Shown here piece after piece: positions 26,781 to 35,068 of a stretch of 54,789 nucleotides of DNA. Under the pieces are notes generated by a model. It had not been told where the DNA came from and searched no databases. It was given only the letters and a program-made list of their open reading frames with translations. The translations under genes and the position numbers were made by a program. Position 1 is the first letter of the stretch. The number at the start of each line of letters is the position of its first letter. Source of the stretch: Deltaproteobacteria bacterium (lineage in GTDB: Bacteria; Bdellovibrionota; FAC87; UBA2466); contig JACPWY010000027.1 in NCBI GenBank assembly GCA_016196825.1, positions 1 to 54,789 of the forward strand, in the 5' to 3' direction.

Positions 26781-28120
26781 CAGTTGGTTTTCCGAAAGGC
26801 CTCACCGAATTTTTTATCAATCACAATCCCCAGACCCATGAGAAACTTTTGCGGCATCTCAGCGCCGGCGAAAATAAATAGAAAATCGTTTTCGACGGTG
26901 ACCTCAGTGTTTTCTCTCTTCACCTTCAGCGTTTGAGGCTCGATTTTTGTCACGCTCGAGTGGAACCACATTTGGACAAGCCCAGCATCCCGCACCTTTT
27001 CCACCCGTCGTTGGTTATCTTCATTACAACGATCGAGTTCGGCCCCGCGCACAAGAAGCGTCACTTTGTTCCCAAGCCTTTCCTCCCCCAGCGCCACGGC
27101 CGCTTCGACACCGGCGTTCCCGCCACCCACAACGCAAACATTCACACCCCGATACTGAAGAGGATCTCTCAAACTGTAGGTCACCTTCGGAAGGTCTTCA
27201 TTCTCAAGCCCCAATTTTCGCGGCGAGCCTCTGAGCCCCATGGCGAGAACCACCCGGTGGGCCGTTACGATTCCATGGGAAGTGGCGACTCGGAAATGGC
27301 TACCGTTTTTTTCCAGCCCTTCGAATTTCGTTTTTTCCCGGATCTGAATATCGAGTCGCTTCTTGAGCCCCACCCAAAACGAGAGCAGCTCCTCTTTCGA
27401 AACCTTGTTCTTCGCAAACTTCATCATCCCAACGATAGGAAGCTCAGCAGGGTGGCTCATCACGATCTTTTGCCGGGGGTAGTTGTAGACCGTGCCACCA
27501 AAACTGTTCTGCTCGAGGACTAGATACTTTCTTTTCTGCGCAATCGCCACAAGACTGGCCGCAATCCCCGCCGGGCCGGCGCCCACGATCAGAAGGTCAT
27601 AATCGGCCGCGCCCTCAACCGGCGTGCTGAGCGCGTGGGTGGCACTCGTCACCCCCTGCCTCACCGCATTTCGGATGAGCCCCATGCCACCCAGTTCACC
27701 GGCGATATAGAGCCCGGGAACATTGGTTTCGTAGTGAGTGGTCAGACGTGGGATATCGACCCCGCGGGTTTTCGTGCCAAACACGAGCGTGATGGCCCCC
27801 ATCGGGCAGGCCCTCTCGCATTCACCATGGCCCACACATTTTGTCGGACCGACGAGCACCGCCTTGTGATCAACGAGCTGGAGGATATCCCCCTCGGGGC
27901 ACACAGCTGTGCAGGCCGCGCAGCCAGCGCATTTAACTGGATCGATATCCGGGTGCAGAGAAAGCGGCTCAGCCCCCATCTCCGCGACCTTCCTCAAAAG
28001 CCTTTTCGCCACCCGATCGCGGCTGCGATGCTTTGCAACACGCCACGCCGCAAAGAGTGCAAGCCCCACTCCGATGAGAATCTCAAGATTCTCGGCGATG
28101 AACCTTTTCATGGAAGACAA
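26780..28120 (-). CDS. membrane-anchored 4Fe-4S flavoprotein, NAD(P)-binding
   Basis: A 446-residue protein that probably feeds the cytochrome operon. An N-terminal membrane helix (about 10-28) is followed by a two-cluster ferredoxin segment: Cys64, 67, 70, 74 in CAGCAACTAVCP, and CVGHGECERACP with Cys95, Cys101, Cys105 and His98 where a cysteine is expected. A thioredoxin-reductase-like flavoprotein then has FAD motif LLIVGAGPAGIAAS and NAD(P) motif VCVVGGGNAGVEAA. The segment VPGLYIAGELGGMGLIRNA (about 134-152), normally near the C-terminus of such enzymes, comes before the FAD motif here. The gene lies 8 bp after rlmN. Confidence 0.85.
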   Translation of the reverse strand: MSSMKRFIAENLEILIGVGLALFAAWRVAKHRSRDRVAKRLLRKVAEMGAEPLSLHPDIDPVKCAGCAACTAVCPEGDILQLVDHKAVLVGPTKCVGHGECERACPMGAITLVFGTKTRGVDIPRLTTHYETNVPGLYIAGELGGMGLIRNAVRQGVTSATHALSTPVEGAADYDLLIVGAGPAGIAASLVAIAQKRKYLVLEQNSFGGTVYNYPRQKIVMSHPAELPIVGMMKFAKNKVSKEELLSFWVGLKKRLDIQIREKTKFEGLEKNGSHFRVATSHGIVTAHRVVLAMGLRGSPRKLGLENEDLPKVTYSLRDPLQYRGVNVCVVGGGNAGVEAAVALGEERLGNKVTLLVRGAELDRCNEDNQRRVEKVRDAGLVQMWFHSSVTKIEPQTLKVKRENTEVTVENDFLFIFAGAEMPQKFLMGLGIVIDKKFGEAFRKTN

Positions 28121-28128
28121 TTATAACA

Positions 28129-29169
28129 TTAGAGCGGGGACGGAAGCGCCGGCTTGTCGGCCTTTTTGGTCGTGAGTTGGCCGCAGGCGGCGCCAATGTC
28201 GCGGCCCCGGCTTCTGCGGTAAGTTGTAGTCAGATGGGCCTCAAGCAAAATCTTCTGGAACGCAAGCACTCGCTCCTCCGCCGGCCGTTTGATGTCGATA
28301 AATGGGTTCTCGTTGTAGGCTAACAGGTTGAGCTTGCACGGGATGTCCCGCACTAGCTTCACGAGCCGCCGCGCATCCTCATCAGAGTCGTTGAGATCCT
28401 TGAGGAGAACATATTCAAAGGTCACCCTCAGACCGCGCTTCATCGTTAGACTTCGACACAAGTCCATGAGCTCGGTCAGCGGGTACTTCTTATTAATCGG
28501 CATAATCTTCGACCGCTGCTCATCGGTCGTGCCGTGAAGGGAAATCGCAAGCTTTGCGATATCGGCCTTGATGAAGGCCTCAATCTTGTCGCTAATCCCG
28601 ACCGTCGAAACGGTGATGTGGCGTTTGCCAATCTGCGGACCAAAGGGGTGGGAGAAGATCTGCAGCGCCCTCATCACCTCATCGTAATTGTCGAAGGGTT
28701 CGCCCATTCCCATCAGCACGATGTTGGTGATGGGTTTCGGCGTGTTCACCACAAAGAGCTGGTCCACAATCTCCCAGCTTTTGAGATCGCGCGAAAATTT
28801 CTGGTAGCCCGTAGCGCAAAACGCACACGCCATTTTGCAGCCGACCTGAGTCGAGATACACAGGGTCTGGCGATCCTCGGCGGGGATATAAACAGCCTCC
28901 ACTTTCTTGTCATCCGAAAGGCGAATCACATACTTAATGGTGCCGTCGCTCGATTCGTGCTGCTCGTGCACCGCCAGCTGAGGGAGTTCAAAGCGCGTGT
29001 CACACTCGGTTCGAAATGCCTTTGAAAGATCCGACATATCTTGAAAATTGTTGATCTTTTTCTGATGCACCCAGCGGAAGAGTTGCTTGGCGCGATAGCC
29101 GGAGTGGCCAAGGCCTTGGATGACCCCTTCGAGCTCAGGGATAGGCATACCTTTGATGATGGTGCGCAC
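28129..29169 (-). CDS. rlmN: 23S rRNA (adenine-C2)-methyltransferase RlmN
   Basis: Radical SAM enzyme that methylates A2503 of 23S rRNA and A37 of some tRNAs. The cluster motif is CKMACAFCATGYQKFSRDL, exactly the RlmN type CxxxCxxC. VLMGMGEPFDNYDEVMRAL and the C-terminal GAACGQL, which carries the catalytic cysteine, are also present. The 346-residue length is normal. It sits between gph and the flavo/FeS gene with gaps of 9 and 8 bp and is probably in the same transcript as the electron-transfer genes. Confidence 0.96.
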   Translation of the reverse strand: MRTIIKGMPIPELEGVIQGLGHSGYRAKQLFRWVHQKKINNFQDMSDLSKAFRTECDTRFELPQLAVHEQHESSDGTIKYVIRLSDDKKVEAVYIPAEDRQTLCISTQVGCKMACAFCATGYQKFSRDLKSWEIVDQLFVVNTPKPITNIVLMGMGEPFDNYDEVMRALQIFSHPFGPQIGKRHITVSTVGISDKIEAFIKADIAKLAISLHGTTDEQRSKIMPINKKYPLTELMDLCRSLTMKRGLRVTFEYVLLKDLNDSDEDARRLVKLVRDIPCKLNLLAYNENPFIDIKRPAEERVLAFQKILLEAHLTTTYRRSRGRDIGAACGQLTTKKADKPALPSPL

Positions 29170-29178
29170 CGAACGCTT

Positions 29179-29820
29179 TTATTTAATCCGCTCTAAATAG
29201 TCCAGAAGTTCCGGAAATCGCTTAAGCATGAGGGGCGCCTGAACGCCACCAAACCCGAACGAAATCCCATAGAATTTGACTCCGGCCTCAGCCGCCGCCG
29301 CGAGATCCACCGGATCATCGCCGGCAAAATGGGCATCTTCTGGGCGTACACCCAGAGCCTGAAGAGCAGTGGTGAGGTGAACCCCGCTCGGCTTCTTCGT
29401 CGGCACGTTCTCCGGCGCCGCGATGATGTCAAAGACAAAGTTGGGGAGGTAGTGGTTGAGCGTCACGTGGGCCGCGCGTTCCGGTTTGTTAGTGGCTATT
29501 CCCACCTTGAAACCCATCTTTTTGAGCTTGCGAAGAGTTTCCTCCACCCCCTCGTAAAGATGCCCTCCATGGTGAGGCTCCGCATAGTACCGGGCGCGAA
29601 ATTGGGAGATGACGGCAGTGACCGTACTCGTGCCGAGCACCTCTTGGAAACAGCCCGCGATCAGATGCTCCGCGCCGCGTCCAATGAAGACCGCCACCTC
29701 AGGAGTCGGTCGCGCTTTCAGACCAAACTCCTCTCGCACCCGATTCACCACCCCCACAATATCGGGCAGGGTGTTGATCAGCGTGCCGTCCAAATCAAAA
29801 AGAAAGGCCCGCGCTGGCAT
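29179..29820 (-). CDS. gph: HAD-family phosphatase (phosphoglycolate phosphatase-like)
   Basis: A 213-residue haloacid-dehalogenase phosphatase. The nucleophile motif is LFDLDGTLINTLPDI, motif II is GIATNKPER, and the last acidic pair is in AHFAGDDPVDL. The cap and the DTLPD-like start fit the Gph group, which clears 2-phosphoglycolate formed in DNA repair. First gene of the long minus-strand run that continues through rlmN to the 30-heme cytochrome. The gene name is probable, not certain. Confidence 0.85.
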   Translation of the reverse strand: MPARAFLFDLDGTLINTLPDIVGVVNRVREEFGLKARPTPEVAVFIGRGAEHLIAGCFQEVLGTSTVTAVISQFRARYYAEPHHGGHLYEGVEETLRKLKKMGFKVGIATNKPERAAHVTLNHYLPNFVFDIIAAPENVPTKKPSGVHLTTALQALGVRPEDAHFAGDDPVDLAAAAEAGVKFYGISFGFGGVQAPLMLKRFPELLDYLERIK

Positions 29821-29890
29821 GCTTTTTTTTCGCTGAAATACTATTATCTGTCACACAGTTTTCGGTGTTACGTCTTTACCGAGCAAGGAT

Positions 29891-30445
29891 ATGGGAAAGG
29901 GTCTGAAAAAGTGGCTGAAGCGCTTACGAGCGGGCGATCAGAGCGCCTTTTTGCCCTTGTACGAGAAGACGGCCCCAGGCCTCATGCGATTTCTTTTATG
30001 GAAAACAAACGGCGACCGAGCCACGGCGGAGGATATCCTCCAGGAATCCTATGTGCGATTTCTCCTCCATCTCGATACCATCGAGAGCTTCGACGACGTC
30101 TCCGTCCAATCCTATCTTTTGCGGACTGTCCGCAACTGCCTCATCGACAAGGTGGCGCGCTCGGCTCATAGCCGCGCCATCCCGGTCGAGGATCTGAATT
30201 ACGTGGAAGACCCCACCGGCGCCACCCGAGCGGAGCGCGCCGTGGAGCTGAGAGAGCTCAGGGTCGCGATGGAGTCGCTCGGTGACAGAGAATCGGAAAT
30301 CATTTGGCTGCGGGATGCCCTTGGTCTCACTCATGAGGAGGTGGCGAGCCAGGTTGGCATTTCAACTCAAGCAGCGCGCCAGGCCTATGTGCGGGCAAAG
30401 CGGTCGTTGTTTGGTTTAACGGGTGAGGCGTATGGCGTGTCCTAA
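29891..30445 (+). CDS. ECF-type RNA polymerase sigma factor
   Basis: A 184-residue sigma-70-family factor with regions 2 and 4 only. Region 2 reads DRATAEDILQESYVRFL and region 4 is LTHEEVASQVGISTQAARQAYVRAKRSL, a typical helix-turn-helix. AAGGAT precedes the ATG. The anti-sigma gene starts inside its 3' end (overlap 14 bp), the usual ECF layout. It is divergent from gph. Confidence 0.9.
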   Translation: MGKGLKKWLKRLRAGDQSAFLPLYEKTAPGLMRFLLWKTNGDRATAEDILQESYVRFLLHLDTIESFDDVSVQSYLLRTVRNCLIDKVARSAHSRAIPVEDLNYVEDPTGATRAERAVELRELRVAMESLGDRESEIIWLRDALGLTHEEVASQVGISTQAARQAYVRAKRSLFGLTGEAYGVS

Positions 30446-30926
30446 GGCGGACAAACTTTTCGAGTGGATCTCGATTCCGTCCGAAGTGCCGCGGTTCTCC
30501 CGTGTAAGGCTTTGCCTGCATTTGAGATTCTGCAAACCTTGCAAGACTCGCTGTGCTCAGATTGAAGAGAACTGGCAAAACTGCCTGGTTCCTGAGCCCG
30601 ATGTAACGGCTTCGATTATGCGGGTCTACGCTTCGCTTAAGCGCGATGAGACCCTGATCCTGAAGGGCTGGAAGTTGGGCGAGAATCGTCGGTCGGGTGG
30701 CAACGCGTGGCTCTTCCCGTCGGCCGTGGCGCTCGGAGCCCTTGCCTTGGCGGTCTGGGTGTCAGCCCCTTCGACTCTTTTGAGCTTTACCAAATCCCCA
30801 AAAGCAATGAAAGATGACTCCCCCTTGGCGCAGATCAGGTACGAGGACAAGAACCGAGTCCAGGTCCACTATGTGAAACCCGAGCTCCTTCAAAGCATCG
30901 AGTTTGAAACGGCGAGTGCGGAATGA
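30432..30926 (+). CDS. zinc-binding anti-sigma factor (ZAS type), single-pass membrane
   Basis: About 164 residues from the ATG at 30432. The cytoplasmic part contains HLRFCKPC, the canonical H-x3-C-x2-C zinc motif of anti-sigma domains. One membrane helix lies around AVALGALALAVWVSA. A short periplasmic tail follows. It should hold the upstream sigma factor until a signal releases it. The periplasmic protein gene overlaps its stop (GGAATGA). Confidence 0.82.
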   Translation: MACPKADKLFEWISIPSEVPRFSRVRLCLHLRFCKPCKTRCAQIEENWQNCLVPEPDVTASIMRVYASLKRDETLILKGWKLGENRRSGGNAWLFPSAVALGALALAVWVSAPSTLLSFTKSPKAMKDDSPLAQIRYEDKNRVQVHYVKPELLQSIEFETASAE

Positions 30927-31663
30927 AGATTCTCATCTGTTTATTTCTCATCACCTCCTTAGCCGTGGCTGCCCCCCGCGAGGAGTTTCTCACCACTGTG
31001 CAGTTTTCCATTCACGAAAGCAGTCCCGAGCTTTTGGAGCGCGCCCGCAATGTCGTCATCGATCAATTTGGGACCGCGATGGGGCTCGAATCGATGCTCG
31101 CTAATCGAGGCTATCAGGTCCGGACCAACGGCAATGAGGTGGTGCTCACGCTGGTTTCGGACGTGGATTTGAGAAACCCCATGCAATCAGCGGTCTCGCA
31201 AATGATCGGCCACCTCAACGGCCGTATCCACACGCGCGGGGGAGCCCGGTTCTATCGAACCGGCCTTTCCCTACCGACCGACGGCGTGCTCGATGTCGTC
31301 ACCGACAACAGCCACACGAAGATCCTGATGATCAACGCTCAAGGAGTGGCCTTAAGAGATGTCTTGAAAGAGCTCAAGAATCAGGTGGGCACCTTCAGCT
31401 ACCTCATTCCGGGCGAGTGCTCCGAACGATTTGTCGAATGGAGCTTTGGCAACCCAATGAGTGAGCCCAAGTCGATTGATATCGCGCTTGAGGAGCTGGC
31501 CACTCTCTTTGGCCTTAAACTCGCCAAGCAGAGTGGCACCTATATCTTCACGGGCAATTGCGCCACCGCACTCCCGCGTGTCGAGCGCAATGATTTAGTT
31601 AACCTTTTCCCCACCGGTTCCATCCAGCGACGATTGTATTTTCCAGTTCAGCTTGGCGAGTAA
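30923..31663 (+). CDS. periplasmic protein of the ECF sigma operon, secretin N-domain-like
   Basis: A 246-residue exported protein with signal peptide ILICLFLITSLAVAAP. The segment ALRDVLKELKNQVGTFSYLIP and the later IALEELATLFGLKLAKQSG look like STN/secretin short beta-alpha-beta modules found in TonB-linked or secretin proteins. It starts within the anti-sigma stop codon and is probably the signal-sensing or regulated partner of the sigma/anti-sigma pair. Function otherwise unknown. Two cysteines (GECSE, GNCAT) could pair. Confidence 0.65.
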   Translation: MKILICLFLITSLAVAAPREEFLTTVQFSIHESSPELLERARNVVIDQFGTAMGLESMLANRGYQVRTNGNEVVLTLVSDVDLRNPMQSAVSQMIGHLNGRIHTRGGARFYRTGLSLPTDGVLDVVTDNSHTKILMINAQGVALRDVLKELKNQVGTFSYLIPGECSERFVEWSFGNPMSEPKSIDIALEELATLFGLKLAKQSGTYIFTGNCATALPRVERNDLVNLFPTGSIQRRLYFPVQLGE

Positions 31664-31673
31664 CGGCTAAGAG

Positions 31674-31705
31674 CCATAAACTCCTCCCTGCGAAGGAGTT
31701 TATGG
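31674..31705 (+). terminator. perfect 12-bp hairpin after the sigma operon
   Basis: CCATAAACTCCT (31674-31685) and its exact reverse complement (31694-31705) enclose an 8-nt loop, 10 bp after the stop at 31663. There is no U-run, so Rho-independent termination is not assured. It is flanked by an 8-bp direct repeat GCTAAGAG at 31666-31673 and 31709-31716. Confidence 0.5.
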
Positions 31706-31793
31706 ATAGCTAAGAGTTGATTATTCTTTCGTTCTTTCCGGTTGAAAGTTTCTTCGCAATGAGTCATAAGCCATGCAGCAACACAAACAAACA

Positions 31794-32807
31794 ATGAAGT
31801 TACTGATTTTTTTAATGGTCGGGCCTTGGGCTTGGGCCTCCATCAACCTCTCCTGCCCCGAAGCATTTCTCATTGAAAACCGGGTGAACGAGGCTTCTCG
31901 TTTGCCGCCACGGGTGAAGCTGGACCTTTTCGAACTCTTCCCAATGGAACACATCGATGCCATGCACTTGGGGGCCTTCACGGATATCGGGGTCTCTAGC
32001 CAATTCGCTCCCATCACAAGCGACACGATGCTCTTTGCCTACAGAAATGGCTGGAAGCTGTACCACCATTTTGATGTCGAGGGGACAATGCCTGAGTGGC
32101 AGATGCCGGCCTATCGCGGCATCCACAATTTCGCGCGCACTCGAGAGCTGGCAAGAACATCCAGTGCCTTTAAGCAGACAAAGAAGCTCTTTTTCAACAA
32201 GAAGGGAGAGCCCCAATACGACGTCCGGATCAACTATGAACAGGAGCGGATTGTCCGGTATGTGGCGAGCGCCGAACACTCGGCGCAGGACACGATGAGC
32301 AAGACTTTTCTCACGGGAGAAAACGGTAGGCAGTTTCGCTGGAACCGCACGTGGCTGTCTCCTGAGATCCAAGGGGCCTTCATCGAGCTCATTTCGCGAG
32401 GCCACGGCTATACGATCGGGGTCTACACCAACGCCAACCACCCCTTCCACGAGCCCGATGCGCCGAACGGCAAATTGGTCGGCGCCGCCTTTGGGATCGA
32501 AGCCGGTGGCGGCTTCACCTCTATTAGCACAGGCATGGATCGCACACCTATTGAACCGGGTGGAAATAAATTGCGGTACGACGGTGCGGGCAAGATCGCC
32601 GATTTCACCGAGATCGATTACATCCAGTCCCTCGGCAGAGATTGGCTCGACAGCGTCACGGTGAATGCGCTCCCCCGAGCGTTTGGCGCCTACTTTATCA
32701 CCCGCGCGGAGCACCATGAGCTTTTGCGGCGCGCGCGTGAAAACCCCGTCCGCATCCTCTCGCCCAGCGGGAGTTACCGCATCAATTTTGACGCTTGGCT
32801 GAAGTAA
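31794..32807 (+). CDS. exported protein resembling leucyl/phenylalanyl-tRNA-protein transferase (Aat)
   Basis: A 337-residue protein starting at MKLLIFLMVGPWAWA, a signal peptide. An in-frame ATG at 31773 adds seven residues. Its order of motifs follows Aat closely: TMLFAYRNGWKLYHHF (Aat: 'aYr-GiFPWy'), PEWQMPAYRGIHNF (region of 'WWSPdPR'), TWLSPEIQGAFIEL followed by GHGYTIGVY (Aat: 'TWIsp-mi-AY--LH-lGyAHSVEvW'), then GKLVGAAFGIEAGGGFTSIS, and finally an Asp-x-x 'QSLG' end (FTEIDYIQSLG). Aat is normally cytoplasmic because it uses aminoacyl-tRNA, so an exported relative must do something else. It is 33 bp before hpd. The match is by eye and needs a profile search. Confidence 0.6.
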   Translation: MKLLIFLMVGPWAWASINLSCPEAFLIENRVNEASRLPPRVKLDLFELFPMEHIDAMHLGAFTDIGVSSQFAPITSDTMLFAYRNGWKLYHHFDVEGTMPEWQMPAYRGIHNFARTRELARTSSAFKQTKKLFFNKKGEPQYDVRINYEQERIVRYVASAEHSAQDTMSKTFLTGENGRQFRWNRTWLSPEIQGAFIELISRGHGYTIGVYTNANHPFHEPDAPNGKLVGAAFGIEAGGGFTSISTGMDRTPIEPGGNKLRYDGAGKIADFTEIDYIQSLGRDWLDSVTVNALPRAFGAYFITRAEHHELLRRARENPVRILSPSGSYRINFDAWLK

Positions 32808-32840
32808 CCCCCACGCTTAGAATGCCCAATAGGGGTGCTT

Positions 32841-33851
32841 ATGAACCGGTTGGGCCTAAAGGGGATCCACTTCGTTGAATTCGCGGCGCACGATCCCAAA
32901 CCACTGCGAAAACTTTTCATCGAGTTTGGCTTCTCGCACACCCACACACACGCAACCAAAGCCATCGAGCTTTACCAGCAGAACGAGATTCTCTTTTTCC
33001 TGAACTTTGATCCCAAATCGTTCGGCCATGACTTTAGCGGGCTTCACGGCCCCAGCATCAGCTCGATGGGCTGGCACATGGAAAATTCGAAAGAGGCGCA
33101 GAAGGGGGCGATTGCCCTCGGGGCCAAGGCGGCCCCCCGCGTGGACTACTCGGTCGCCGCTATCGAAGGCATCGGTGGAAGTCTCATCTATTTTGTCACA
33201 CCCAGCCCCAAGCTACTCGGCGATATGGGTTTTCAGGCTCTGGGTTCTCAGATCCAGCCCGACAAGGGGTTCACTCGCATCGATCACCTCACCCACAACG
33301 TCTACAAGGGGACGATGGGAGATTGGGCCGATTTCTACAAGAATATTTTTGGCTTTACCGAGGTGCGCTACTTCGACATCCGGGGACGGAAGACCGGCCT
33401 GCAATCCTTTGCGCTGCGCTCACCGTGCGGCACATTCTCCATTCCCATCAATGAGGCGAATGAGAAGAAGTCTCAGATCAACGAGTATCTCGACCGGTAC
33501 CACGGCCCTGGCATTCAGCACCTGGCCTTTGCGACCAACGACATTCTCGCCTCCCTCGATAAGCTCGAGGGGACAAGCATCGAGACGCTGGATATTTTGG
33601 AGAGCTACTACGCCACTGTTTTTGATCGCGTCCCCAACGTGGTCGAGGATCACAAGAGCATAGAAAAGCACAAGGTGCTCGTGGACGGAGATGAAAAGGG
33701 TTACCTGCTTCAGATCTTCACAAAGGATGTCATAGGGCCAATCTTCATCGAGATCATTCAGCGCAAGAATCACCACTCCTTCGGAGAGGGGAACTTTCAG
33801 GCCCTTTTCGATTCCATCGAGCGGGATCAACAACGGCGAGGGGTTCTGTGA
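32841..33851 (+). CDS. hpd: 4-hydroxyphenylpyruvate dioxygenase
   Basis: Converts 4-hydroxyphenylpyruvate to homogentisate in tyrosine breakdown. The 336-residue protein has two vicinal-oxygen-chelate domains and the iron ligands His149 (RIDHLTHNV), His227 (GIQHLAFATND) and Glu304 (IFIEIIQRKNH). The ATG at 32841 is preferred to a GTG two codons earlier. The stop overlaps the GTG start of phhA (GTGA), so the two enzymes of phenylalanine-to-homogentisate conversion are co-translated. The middle step, a tyrosine aminotransferase, is not in the window. Confidence 0.95.
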   Translation: MNRLGLKGIHFVEFAAHDPKPLRKLFIEFGFSHTHTHATKAIELYQQNEILFFLNFDPKSFGHDFSGLHGPSISSMGWHMENSKEAQKGAIALGAKAAPRVDYSVAAIEGIGGSLIYFVTPSPKLLGDMGFQALGSQIQPDKGFTRIDHLTHNVYKGTMGDWADFYKNIFGFTEVRYFDIRGRKTGLQSFALRSPCGTFSIPINEANEKKSQINEYLDRYHGPGIQHLAFATNDILASLDKLEGTSIETLDILESYYATVFDRVPNVVEDHKSIEKHKVLVDGDEKGYLLQIFTKDVIGPIFIEIIQRKNHHSFGEGNFQALFDSIERDQQRRGVL

Positions 33852-34591
33852 AAACCCAACAACTCCGGCAGTTCACAGAGGGCGACCACAGGACATGGCA
33901 AAAGCTTTTTGATCGGCAAACGCCCTTGCGCAACGTCCAGATGCACCCCATTTTTGCCAGGGGCCTTGAGAAATTGGGCATCGCTGAGCGCGGCGTGCCT
34001 GATCTCGACGATGTGAATCGACGGCTCAAGAAGATCACTGGTTTCGAAGGGGTGCCGGTTGAGGGTCTCGAGCAGGGGCAGAGCTTTTTTGTCGGGCTCC
34101 AGGAACGCAAATTCCCGTTGGGCAACTTTATCCGCGACGAGCGGGATCTCAACTACACGCCGGCCCCCGATATTTTCCACGACCTCTACGGGCACATTCC
34201 ATTTTTTGCCGATAAGGACTACGCCGAGTTCTGCCGAAAGGCGGGCGATGCGGCGGCGAGTCTCGAGGGCGACGCCGACAAACAGCGACAGTTTGAGCGT
34301 TTCTTTTGGTTCACGATCGAATTTGGATTGGTCGAGACCCCAAAGGGGCGCCGGATTTTCGGCGCAGGGATCGCATCCAGCTTTTCCGAGTGTGCCTACG
34401 CCCTTTCCACTGAACCAGACGTGGTTCCCTATACGGTTGAAGCAGTGCGATCGCAGGAATACCGCATCGATATGATGCAAAAGCGCCTCTTCGTCATGCA
34501 AAGCCCCGAAGAGCTCTACAATTCCCTGGATCAAGTGATCGAAAAGATCAAAACTACGCCCGTTCGCGAAGTTTCTCCCGTACAAATGTGA
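33848..34591 (+). CDS. phhA: phenylalanine 4-monooxygenase
   Basis: Pterin-dependent hydroxylase making tyrosine from phenylalanine. The iron ligands are visible: His111 and His116 in FHDLYGHIPFF, and Glu158 in WFTIEFGL. The protein has 247 residues from a GTG start overlapping hpd, the bacterial single-domain length. The 3' end overlaps the convergent cyclic-nucleotide-binding protein gene by 38 bp. Confidence 0.95.
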   Translation: MKTQQLRQFTEGDHRTWQKLFDRQTPLRNVQMHPIFARGLEKLGIAERGVPDLDDVNRRLKKITGFEGVPVEGLEQGQSFFVGLQERKFPLGNFIRDERDLNYTPAPDIFHDLYGHIPFFADKDYAEFCRKAGDAAASLEGDADKQRQFERFFWFTIEFGLVETPKGRRIFGAGIASSFSECAYALSTEPDVVPYTVEAVRSQEYRIDMMQKRLFVMQSPEELYNSLDQVIEKIKTTPVREVSPVQM

Positions 34592-35015
34592 GGTCACCGG
34601 TCGTCTGCACGAGACGCCCCGAAAGGAACTGGGCCATCGCCTTGTAGACCCGTGCTCCGATCAGCGGTTGGTCCTCGAGAAGCTTTTTCAATCGATCATA
34701 GCTAAGCATGAGGAGCTCTGAATTCTCGATCGCCGTCGCGGTGGCCGTTCGGACATCACCTGTCAAAAGCGAAATCTCGCCAAAGTGAGCGCCACTCCGG
34801 AGTGTGGCGATCTTGTTCTCCTCGCTTTGGGTTTGGCTCTGAATGGTGATAGTCCCCTGCTTGATGATGTAAAGGCCGTTGGCCTTGTCGCCCTGGCGAA
34901 ACAGAACACTCCCCGGAGTATGCCGCTGCGTGCTCGCGAGCCGCCCGATCCAGGCGATCTGATCCGCTGAGAGAGTCCGAAAGAGGTAGAGGTTGCCGAC
35001 TAGTTCATTGGTCAT
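34554..35015 (-). CDS. cyclic-nucleotide-binding domain protein
   Basis: A 153-residue single CNMP domain (Crp-type beta roll) with the phosphate-binding cassette GEISLLTGDVRTATA. There is no helix-turn-helix, so it is not a transcription factor by itself; it may be a stand-alone sensor or a partner subunit. It overlaps the 3' end of phhA by 38 bp. The gene behind it on the same strand ends 54 bp downstream. Confidence 0.82.
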   Translation of the reverse strand: MTNELVGNLYLFRTLSADQIAWIGRLASTQRHTPGSVLFRQGDKANGLYIIKQGTITIQSQTQSEENKIATLRSGAHFGEISLLTGDVRTATATAIENSELLMLSYDRLKKLLEDQPLIGARVYKAMAQFLSGRLVQTTGDLTFVREKLRERA

Positions 35016-35068
35016 GGCCTTTTAAGCCTCCCGTCACCTCAAGGGTACGACCAAATTGTTAGAGAATT

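Noticed and set aside
29821..29890. Riboswitch in the gph/sigma divergent gap
   Set aside because: The gap is only 70 bp and contains no paired structure beyond short AT-rich stretches.
31812..32717. Open frame antisense to the Aat-like gene
   Set aside because: The plus strand has a signal peptide and recognisable motifs; the antisense text has neither.
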